Assembly (NCBI GenBank): GCA_021229015.1
Contig: CM037785.1
Location: 42,636,304 to 42,700,303 of the forward strand
DNA: 64,000 nt
Reading direction: 5' to 3'
Source of the DNA: Solen grandis
Taxonomy: Eukaryota; Mollusca; Bivalvia; Adapedonta; Solenidae
A program made the position numbers and the translations under genes. Under the pieces are notes generated by a model. That model saw only the letters and a list, made by a program, of their open reading frames with translations, was not told the DNA's origin and searched no databases. Every line of letters begins with the position of its first letter. Position 1 is the first letter of the stretch. Shown piece by piece: positions 35,299-47,200 of the stretch.

Positions 35299-38200
35299 CT
35301 GCAAAATGTTCAAGCATGAACTAAAATCAATGATGATGGAAAAAATTACAAAATAATGAATCTGAAATAATCCTCACAACATACATAGTTTTCATGATTT
35401 CAAAGTAATATCTTTCTATACATAGCATTAGTTATTTTTGTGATTTAATGTCTGTATTAGAAACAAAACTGCTCTTTCAAATGAACTACTTTCATTCCTT
35501 TTAACAGATGCCATATTAATTCAAGTATACAAGAAATTTCATTTCTTTTATACCCAATCATTGCTTAAAAAGAACATAACTTTCATAACCATCCTGACAT
35601 TTGAAATAAGTCTGACAAACTAAAAAAATAACAAATACAACCAAATTTTTTTTAAAAAAAAAAACCCTAATTAGCAAACAAGTCAGACTCTGACCAAAGC
35701 TGAGTCAGGGTCTTCACTGTTTATTCATACATATATACAGTCTGCACAGCAACATTTAAGTCCATTTTTTTATAAACCATTTCCTCTCAGTAAATCAATA
35801 TTCACCAAGTTATGAGATAAAAGGCTAATTATCAATAGTAATGTATATGTGGTTAATGTGAATATCATAATTAATTGGCTGCTGACAAATGACAAAAGTG
35901 TCGAATAAACACCCAATAAAGCTATTATGGTATTGTGTTTTCATTGACAACCTTCTGTTCTGTACAAACCTTTCTTGCATTAGGGGACTCGTCACGAGGT
36001 CTGTAGAACTTCTTTTTTGATTCTTCGTCCCCACTGCCATCAGCTTCAGAATCATCCTCACTGTCGGTCTCATCAGCATCTTCATCATCATCATCAGCAG
36101 CAGCATCTTCCTGACCCATGGTAGAGCCGTCTTGTAACAAGGCTGGCACCTTATTGACACAATACACAACATTAATTGTGATACTTAATTTTCACTTTCT
36201 GGACAGAAAAATCCGTTTATGTTACTTAATACAGAATGTTCGAAACTCTGATCTCATATGACCGTATCTCTGACCCCACATCTAAAAAGCCGATGTATCA
36301 CAAACATTTTCATCAGCTCAAAAATTTCAAATACTGCAGCAATAAAATTTGTAAACTTTGAAGGAATTTAATGTCCTTTTCTGTTAAAACATGCTAAGAG
36401 TAACACATTTTCACAGTTCAAAATTTCCTTCCTCTTATCTTTACACATATGAAATATTATTTTGTACAAAGTCAACCACTGATAACATGATAATAATAAT
36501 TATATAAAAGGTCCCTAAAAGTTGGGTAGCAGACTTGACAGAATCTGTACAATAGGAAACTATCATCTTACAACAAACCATAACTTAATCTTTTTCCAGA
36601 TACATCAATGCACATTTAAGTTATTTTAATAATCAGCTAACCACTGAATTTTGATGAGGAGCTGCATTTGGTCATAGACAGAAAATCTTCCCACAGCATT
36701 ACCTTTCTCAAACTAATTTTGATAAAAATCTTTTGCATTTTATCTAAAGGTAACTTAATGATTAAAAAAAATTATATCCTAAACATCCTGTAAGAAACTT
36801 CTGCTTCAATTTATATGTGAATACACCCAAAAAATAAGTTTCACCTGCTCTGGGCCTGACATGTCCGTCTTTATGCCTGTGATTTTATGGTAGAGCAACT
36901 GAAAATAAAGGATAATTATACCAAATTATTGTCCAAGTTGTAAGTTGACAAATCAGCAGTAAATACATAACAATTGCCACATTATATATCTAAATGCTTA
37001 TACAAAATCCATTCACAAAAAGAAAACAATTTCATGAAATTCAATATTTAATCTTTTAACTACATTTCACTGCAAATGAAAAAAGTGCTTGTCAATTTAG
37101 TATGAAAATATAAATCATACTGGCTACAACTTCTTCACTTTTAAGTCAAATGCTGGTATGATCAGGAATGTGACAAGCCAATTTACCATTATTTCTAGAT
37201 AATGGGTAAAACACTACACAAAAAGAAAAGACCTAATAAAAGATTACAGAAAAGTACATTTTTCACAATGAAAACTTGTCTACCTTAAAGAGTTTTAATA
37301 AATAGACTGTACAAACCTCATCTGTGTCACCTTGCTGGGCCTTCTTATAATCTCTCTTGATCCAGTGTTCTAGGAATGAACGAGTGTTTAAACACCTGGA
37401 AAGATACAATTACATCATATGTGCCTCCGAAGAAAATTGCTATCACAAAAAGATTACAACAAAATATCTGAAAGACAATGATATGTGGATTATCTTTTTA
37501 CTGGCACTAACAGTATAGAAATGTTCTTGTTTGCTTGTTTTACAAACCAAAAACAGTATTTCAGTCATTTGTAGTCTTTACCTATATGATACCAAAGACA
37601 GTTAAGTGGCATGATATCACACTCAGCCACAATAGCTAGACACAGGACCAATCAGCCTTGAAACCCAAACCAGGATTCTAGTACCATTTTCAACTAGCAC
37701 CATTTTAAACTTCAACTAATACCATTTTCAAAAGACTTAAGTATATTATGCCAGAAGATCAACACACAGTATACTACACCAGAGGATCTAAAAGCAATCA
37801 TTTTCAGGTTGACTCTGAACTGATCAATTTAAAAATCTAAACCTGCTGAAGTAATTGTTTGGAGCAGTCATTTTGATCAATGTTAATTTGCAAAGCACTG
37901 AGTAAGAAGAAGCATTTCTAATACAGATGCAGTAAACTCCACATAAAACTAACCTGGATAAATCAATATTATTTTCAGGCTCAATGCTTTCTTTTCTATG
38001 TTTAATTTATTATATATACATAGATGTGTAACATAAATCACATACATCAAATTATTTATTTCCTGAAGAGCTTGTTATAAGCAGAGTTCATTGTATACAC
38101 AGCAAAAAGAAAAAATTTCTTACAGAGATATGTAATACAAGATAGAGTAAACTTGCCTGATGAAAATACGATAAGAATACAAAGATAATTATATTAGAGG

Positions 38201-41200
38201 AAATTCTCAGAGTGACAAACCTGTTCATCAATTTTATCCTGTTCAGTGACATCTTCCACTGTCCTGTTGGCTGTGATGGTCATACACCTCTCTAGGTAAT
38301 CATCCAGGTTGTCAGCAGTGATGGAGATGTCCGTCACAAAATCAAACAGCTCCTTAATCGTCAGTGTGCTTACACCCTTTTTCTTGAAATAATCTTGAAA
38401 GATATGATATAGGGACAAACATTACAGTACCTTTCTATACATATGTAGTATTGCATATAAAATAAAACTCAGAGCAAACTCATCAAGACCATGACTATAT
38501 CTAAGGTTTCTTTTGATCAGTATAAGGAATAAGTATCTTATAAACAACCTGAATATAGTGAACAAAATTCCATATCAAACAGCTTACATTTTCTATGAGT
38601 GGATACAAAGAACTGTGATTTATTCGTATCATTATAAATTTATAGTAAAATCCTTAAAATAAATTTTCATATGTTCTTAAATAGCCATTCATGTTATCTA
38701 TTGGAAGTAACCCACTAATGGATAGATCGACAACATTTTGAAGTTAACATGATTAACAAAGGTTCACAGTTTTATTTTCACACCAAACATGGATAAAACA
38801 GTAGTGCACATGGCAATATAAGTGGGTAAGGTCTATTGTTAAAAGCTCACCTCACGAATCTATTCTTTCCAATTTTGACAAAACACAATATGCATCATTC
38901 TACATTTTGACCCCATGTTGCAATACTGAGCTAGTGATCAAATAATGACAGATAATATATCCTTGTTTAATTTATTGATGTTATGCCAAAAGGTTGTAGT
39001 TTCTGAGTTGTATACATGTGAAGAAATTACAATGTTCTGACATTTTATGTCTTTCAAAATACCTATCGAGACCACTACTCTATGGACATATAAAAACATG
39101 ATTCTATACATCATGCTTGATCGGTATGTATATCTCCAGCAACCGTGTCAACTACACAGATAAGATGTGAAAACCTGTCTCAGTCTTTAGTGAACATGGG
39201 CTCTATTTTACATCAAAATTACAATGGACTAGAAATGTGTCCAGAGGACTCAGATGCCCCCACCCTTTACATTTTTCAAAAACAAACGCCCATAACTCTA
39301 TCAACTTCAACAGTTGTTCGATAAAAATACCCAGGTGCGCAAGTTCATGTCCTGAATAATATATCCACTATCAAGTATCAATCTGTAGTACAAATACATA
39401 CGGAGTTATGTGTGTCACAAAGTTACAGGATAGACGGACGTACATACGTACGGACGGACAAAGGCAAATCTATATGTCCCCCGCCCCCTTATTTGGTGGG
39501 GGCATAAAAATGCTGGTTTGGTACCAGAATATTGGGTTTCATTTAGCTGCGGTTAATACGTAAGTGAGCTATAAACAAAGATTTAATACAAGATAAACTG
39601 GGACTTAGCAGATCTATCAACATTTTGAAGTTTACTGTCATTGTGACAGTATTTCACCCATATAGCTACGTCCAGGTAATTACAGGTGGTGGAAGAACCA
39701 CAAACGCAAATCAGCAGGAAGTCTTTCAGACTAGGGCCTGAGTCTGAGCCAATCACGTTGTGTGTAGAGACTAACCTGTAACATTAGAACAGTCTTTCCG
39801 CAGGAACTCAAGAGCATGTGGGTGGTCGTGCTCCACTGACTGTGATACGTCGATCACAAATAGCTGCCCCTCATGGTATCTGTAGAACAATTCATGTATA
39901 CATAAACTTTTTCTGACAAACATTTCACTTCACAGAATCAATCTTGTGCACCCGTTACCACTCTAGTGTATCATATTACAGGTTTGTTTCTTTGTTTGCT
40001 GGGTTTAACATCCCACCAACAGTATTTCAGTCATTTGGAGACGATGTCTACTTGAGACAGATATAGTGCTGCCACACTGCAGTATCATGCCGTAGACATG
40101 TGGTATGATACCACACCCAGTCACATTATCCTGACACTGGGCCAACCAGTCCTGCAACTACCCTTATATGCTGAACACCAAGCAAGGAAGCTATAACAGT
40201 ACCATTTTTTACAACTTTGGTATGTCGCGGCCTGGGTTCGAACCCACGACCTCCCCCTCCGGAGGCGGACACTGTAACCACTTGGCCACCGGGGATGGTA
40301 TATTACAGGTTTATTTGATAAGATTGCCAAACATAAATCATGTGACCTGCATGACACTGCATTATCCACACTTACTGGTTTTAGATAGATCAACAATATG
40401 GTGCAAACCTGGAAAGATTTGTTCCTATAACAGTCTTACCCACAAGAAAAAATTAAAACCACATGTTAGCATATCATAAGAAGGCCTAGATAGAATCAGT
40501 CTGAACAGGTTTTTATGGCATCACCTGATCTCTAAGACATAAAGTAGCAGCAAACCATATAAAACTGGATCTGCCAGCGAGTAACTGCCCTTCAGATTTA
40601 ATTTCACTGACATATGGCTCTTGAATATTCGTTTGTATTTTGGTCATAACAGATGCCAACAGTATTAATTCATTTGGAGACTATGTCTACTTGAAACAGA
40701 TATATTGCTGCCAAACTGCATTATCTTGCCATAGACATGTGGAATGATACCACAATAAGTCACATTATACTGACACCTGGCTAATCTGTCCTGGTAGTAC
40801 CCTTATAATGCTTAGCAGCAAGCCAGGGAGCTATACCAGGACCATTTATTTTTAAACTTTGGCTTGTGGCATCTGGGGATCAAACCCACAACCTCCCAAT
40901 TCCAGGACAAACTCTCTAACCACTTGGTCAGTGGGACTGTGAATATCTTAATACTTTCAAGTGGTAAATGGCTGATATTGTCTGACCACTGTAAGATACA
41001 TACATATTTACTCTTATTCAATAAGTATCTTTATGCACCAGAATAAAGTAAATGGCAGCCGAGAAAATATGTAGGAAGTTCTGATATTTTGGAATACATC
41101 AGTTTAACAAATGTGAAATTTTTTGAGTGCAAAATAGGGCAGCCCAGTATCCATCGGTAAGGATCAGAATCACTGAAAAAGCTTATAACAAAATTGATTT

Positions 41201-44200
41201 AAAAAGTTATGTTTGAATCAAGTACTTACAATAAGTTAAATTCACTAAAATCAGCATGTATAAGTCGACAGTCATGATAAAATGTTCGTAGAATCTGTAT
41301 ACACTGTAGATACAACTCTCTAGCTTTAGACTCACTGATCTCACTGTCCTTCAGTAATGGAGCTGGCCTGAAGTAGAAAAATTCTGTAAAAACTAGAGCT
41401 ACCGCTGGTGTTATTGACAAAATCAAGTAACTCACCACCCCATCAGTAGTGATTGACAAAATCAATTTAATTTTTGTAACTCACCACCCATCAGTTAGTG
41501 ATTGACAAAATCAAGTAACTCACCACCCATCAGTAAGTGATTGACAAAATCAAGTAACTCACCACCCATCAGTAAGTGATTGACAAAATCAAGTAACTCA
41601 CCACCCATCAGTAAGTGATTGACAAAATCAAGTAACTCACCACCCATCAGTAAGTGATGACAAAATCAAGTAAGATTGACAAAATCAAGTAACTCACCAC
41701 CCATCAGTAAGTGAAAGACAAAATCAAGTAACTCACCACCCATCAGTAATTGATTGACAAAATCAAGTAACTCACCACCCATCAGCACCTATGAAGTCCA
41801 TCAATAGCACATGACTTCTCAATAGCAATGGTTCAGGACATGGAATTCCTGCCTGGTGTATTCTGGGAAGAAAAAAAACATTACCTTTTATAAACTTTCT
41901 AGTATCTTCCATCAATTACCACAAGCAACAGCTTTTTAATAATGTACCATATGTAATATATGGCTGTCATAAATGACTATTACTTTCAAAGTCTTTTCTT
42001 TCTTAACCCTTTGCCTCATATAGCCACATTTTGACAACAGAGCAGACCCAGGCAAAAGAGCTCTCTTATCTCAGGGTAGCTTATATTCTTCAGTCAGCCA
42101 AACAATAAAATCCATTGTTTCATTTATTATTCAAAGTTCAGTATATCAATATTCATTCAGTCATAAATGGACATTATCAATTATTAAGCAAAAGATTAAT
42201 CACTTTAAATCCCATACAAACTAACAAGTTGAAAGATTTCATATACTGTATTTTACTGAGAGTTCTGTTTAGCCCTGTGCAACTTGATTGGTGAGGATAT
42301 AAGCATACTTCAAAAGAATATCACCTTATCAAATTTCTCATCTCCTTCTCAGCCCAAGTCCGGACCATCTTGCGTGGGTTGTGTTTACAGTAGCCGTGTC
42401 TGAACCGAAACTCTCCGCTCACATACTTGTCTCTGTCCTTAAACACCAGGATGGATGTCTTGTACACCTGCAATCAGATACAAGTGAGATATGCATAGTA
42501 TTAAGTATGTCAAGATTGCAACTTTGTTGCATGTAAAATCATGATGTCAGTGACTGACTGTCTCCAGAAGTGGATTTCTACAAGAAAATGTTAAGTAAGC
42601 ATGGAAGGAACCCTGGATGCTTTAAAAGAAGGAAGCTCCTCTCCAATAATGAAGAGTAAACATTATGACACAAGAAGTAAATAAAGTAAGTTCACAAATC
42701 CTATCTTTAAGAAATCATATTACTCTGATTACTTCCTTTACAGGGCTGTTTAACTGTTTACAAAAACAAAAATAAACTTTTTTGACTAACACAAAACCAG
42801 AGTTTTACACTGTAATACCTGTTTAGAGCAGAGTTTCTATCCATCTATCTAGATCTATCTTTCAACTTTTACTAGTTTTACGGCAATATTTTCTGTTGAA
42901 TCTGGGTGACAACAGGTTAGCCAGAGACCCATGTCCCACACACCTTTATTGCTCTATCAGAACCATCTTTAGCAGTGGCATGATACACGTTGGCCTCCTT
43001 CCCTGTGCTGATACAACCATTGACCTCAGTGATCACACCACGGCTCAACATCTTGAACAGTATCATCCTGGTCCGGGGGTCCATCACCTGCTCAGCTGTT
43101 GCTCTGTCTGACTTGTCCTTGCCTCTAAACCTGAAATATGTGACAAAATCTTGTTAGAACATTGACCCTGACCACAGTGTGTTTATATCCTGCTTAAGGA
43201 AAGACTATAATACATGGGCAACTTAAGTCAGTATCCAAGATTTATAACTTATATCTTTCTTTAGGTTTAAACTTATTTATTTTACATCATTTAGGAAATA
43301 CGTTCCTACAACTTATACAAACCACTCTCTACAGTTTCAGGGTTGGACCAGTTCTTTGCACATGGGCAGTTCAAGACAAAATCCTTGCCACTAGCAGGGT
43401 TCAAACCCACCACCTTTGGATCCGCGGTCTGGTATGTTACCACTGGACCACCATGCCCGCTCTTTCCTGATGTGAAGGGGTGATACCACTGTTCCTTTCA
43501 CTATTATTGAATAACAATCAGAGGCCTGCTGTTAAGGATACTGAAAAACTCTCATAACTTAAGGTTTACATACATCAACAGTGTTCCAGCTGGGATTTGA
43601 AAGGGGCAGGGTGCTAGTACCCCAGAAGGGCACTTTGAGTCGCTCTGCGACGAGAAGGGGGTAGGTGCAGGAAGGGGTAACCCCCTCCTGCGAGGGGGGT
43701 TTGCAGAAAATTTTGAAAATTTACCCATTAAATATGGCATTTGGAAGGTTTTCTGGCTGTATTTTGCAAATAATGAAACATAGTCTGATTCTTTTATGTA
43801 TTTGAGCAATTTATTTTTTTTTATCAAGGATATGATTTCTTTTTTAGATTCTCTTCATCCAGTATCTAACCTCAGAAAAAAATAAATCTATCCACTTTAT
43901 TTAATTTCCTTTTTTTTTTCATTTTCCCTTTCTTTTTTTCAATTGCTGCATGAAATATAAAAGTAAAACAAAATAGCATGTACTGTAGTTATGAATAAAG
44001 AATGTAATAAGAAAATGGGAAAAATAGATAATGAATAGTAAGATCTTGATATCTATGATAATTATTATGGTCATTATAAGTTATAGTATATAGCAGATTT
44101 ACTTAGTTGCAATTATTACTATCAGTTTCCTTTTTTTTAAAAGACCAATTAATTGCAATAATTTATTTTCTGCAACTTTGTTACGTGCATTTTGAGGTCA

Positions 44201-47200
44201 TTTTTTCCTTGGAAACTTTTTATAACTGTGAAATGTCATAACAGATTTTTTTTCAAGAACTGAAAAGCCAAACAGAAAAAAAGTTCTCAAAAAAATATTT
44301 ATGATTAATAGTGTACAGTGTAGTGCATACAGTACCATAAAAGGTTACCCACGCTTGCTTTTAATAAATCTCCGATCAATTCTGGAATGTTCTCGGTTTT
44401 TCCTCTTTTCATGTCATGTTAATTGAAAAAAAAATCGTACTAATGTTATAAATCATTTAGTTAAAACCAGCAGATTGAATATAATGAGTTGTTCGTGTCT
44501 GACATGATCGTGGGGAATTCGCCGGTATTTTTCCTCCAAATTTGTGCACTGCACAGTACAACTAGCAAAATAATCGGCCAGTGTTGTAAAAATGATGGCA
44601 TTATTTACATTTAGAATGAATATTTATCATTAATTCTAAAAAAAAAAAAATGCCTTGTCATTTTAAGTCTATATATTGAAATAATATACCGCATCGTTCG
44701 GTTGTTTCCGTATGTGTGAAGAACGAGGATATAGTATTGATTTAGAACAGGTGACTTTAGTATTTGCCTTTTCTAGCTGAGCTAATCTTCTTTTCACCGA
44801 TGGCATTTTTAATCGTATTAAAGAGATTGGGTGCATATATCATAACCTATCGAAATAAAATGATTCAAAATCATTTTATGATTCAATATAATCCAGACAT
44901 ATCATTTGATGTTTAGAAATACAAACCATTTTTCCTTTCAGAAACTGCATTAATTACCTGCTTATTTCCTTAAGTACTTGTTTCCATCAGTTTGATTGTT
45001 TATAATTACACTCACTTTGTGATTACACAAGGTAATAGCTCACGAATCCTAATGACAAGCAGCTTAGCATCTGATTGATCGGATTGTATGTCAGGGCGGA
45101 GCTTACCACACGACAATTAATCAATACTGGCAAGCTGCAACTGTGCAAATGACAGTAATGAACTGATGTAACAAACATCCTATTTGAAACAAAGGGACAG
45201 TTGGATCAAAGACAGGGTAGATCAAAGGGCAACAGGGCGGGTGACCCGCCCTGCTATTCAGGGCTAGCTGGAACACTGATCAAATACCTACAGGTATGTA
45301 TGCTCTAACAGTTTCCTGAAAACTATGATATCAAGTAATTAATGTGATGTAGCAAACATCATGACTTGAGAACCTGTTTCAGTATAGACTTTTATCTCTC
45401 TTACCAAACACTTACCTGTCTGAATCCATTTTCTTCCCTTTAGCATTTAACGTTGAGGTTGCAGTGCCACTGAATGCCCGGCCTGCATATTTATCTGCAA
45501 TTAGATGTAATATATAGCAAACTGCAGTATACATCATTTTTATTACATATATATAAGACATATGATCTATTTCCCAGGGGTTTTACTTAAGAATTTGACT
45601 TTCACTTGCCCAGGGAGCAAGTTACTTTGAACATTTACTTGCCCCAGTGAAAAAACGGTTGCCCGATCTTTAAGTTGATGTTTGTTAATGTTTAAACAAA
45701 ATATGTGTAATATTAAGATGAATTACAGTTAATATACATGTATCAAACACAATGTGCAAGCAGCTCACTCCCAATATAATATAGAAAAATATAATAAAAA
45801 AACCAGAAAGATATCATTTACTATAATAAACTTGCCCAAGGGGCTATCTTCTTTGAAAAATCACTTGCCCCAGTGATATTAACCCGGCACAGGCAAGTGG
45901 GCGTCCACTTAAAAACCCCTGATTTCCATGTGGCACGCATTATGTACTGGACCTTTGCTAATGGCAGTTCTCATTTACATTCTTCAACAGGGTTTTCAAC
46001 ACCCAGCGGTAACTTTATCAGCAAAGAAGACTGTCTATGCTAGAGACCAAAATACAGAACAAGAGGGCCATAGAGATAACAATGAGTAAATAAACTATGT
46101 TGCTATCATTTTGGAGAATACAAAGACCTCATAACTGAACAGATATCCGCAACTCTGATATAGGTGAAGAGCAAGTCAAGAGAAACTCTCTTTAAGTTAT
46201 ATGTACGATAATCTGACCGCAAGATAACGTGAGATTAGGGGGTGCGGATCAAGGTCATTTTGAAGGTCAAGGTCACCTGGCAGGTAGAGCTCATCAGGGT
46301 GCATGCACCTATTAATTTTGGAAGCTGCTTGTGGAAGGACTTCCGTGTTATGGTCAATGTAAGTTTTGTGACTAACAGACAAGCAAACAGACAGACCAAA
46401 AACAATATGCCCCAATCTATCAATCCAGGGGCACAATAATTACAAATGCAGGTTTTCATATAAAGGCATGTAACATGCTAATAACCATAAAAAAGGTTTA
46501 ATGTACAAATAACCAAAAATCACCCCTGCTCATCCAAAAGCTCAATAATCTATCAATTTTGAAGATTGCACAACCATGTAGCCAATATTTTTTCTCAAAG
46601 AAAAATATAACATTTATCTTTTTCAAGGGACATCTATCAAACAGTAAAAAAAGGATTCATACAAAAAAAAATCCTGTTACTGACATGTATAATGGTGCAT
46701 ACCCATCCTGTTGGATATACAATGACTTACCTACATTGATCTTTTCTATGAATTTCCTGAGGACTTTTTCACTTGGCTGAAATTGGCCTGGCACCTTTCG
46801 TTGTGAATTTGGATTGCACTGTAACATGCACATAGGATGTCACTTATAAGATTACATTAATATATGATACAATAAATCACTGATTCAACCTTCATCATCA
46901 AATCAAATTAGCATTCAACATAGATCTACAAAAATGTTTAAAGTAACAATGACAGAAATTATGTTCAAAATATCATTCTATCAAAAAAGAATTTGAGTTT
47001 CTCAAATAACTTTCCCTTGGAAACAAATTTAAACTGGCCATTGGGAATAATCAAATTAACAATGTAAAATAAAACAAAGTGATAGTTTTAATTTTCTACC
47101 TGTGCATTGTTTGAATGGGCTGCATTATACTTCTTGGTGAAGTCTCCAGTTTCACCTCCCCAATCTTCATAATCATCATCATCATCATATCCTTCATCCT

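Noticed and set aside
36843..36900. Independent small gene
   Set aside because: It is the RIOK1 exon [10 protein letters not shown]...PEQ with proper splice sites and phase.
37317..37395. Reading the whole exon in the second frame ([18 protein letters not shown])
   Set aside because: It does not fit the phase of the preceding exon, and its first half loses the conserved FIPRTL seen in the phase-0 reading.
41415..41786. CRISPR-like array
   Set aside because: The 39-bp units are directly adjacent with no unique spacers, in a eukaryotic intron; a minisatellite explains it. The hairpin arrays at 29.7 and 34.4 kb were rejected for the same reason.
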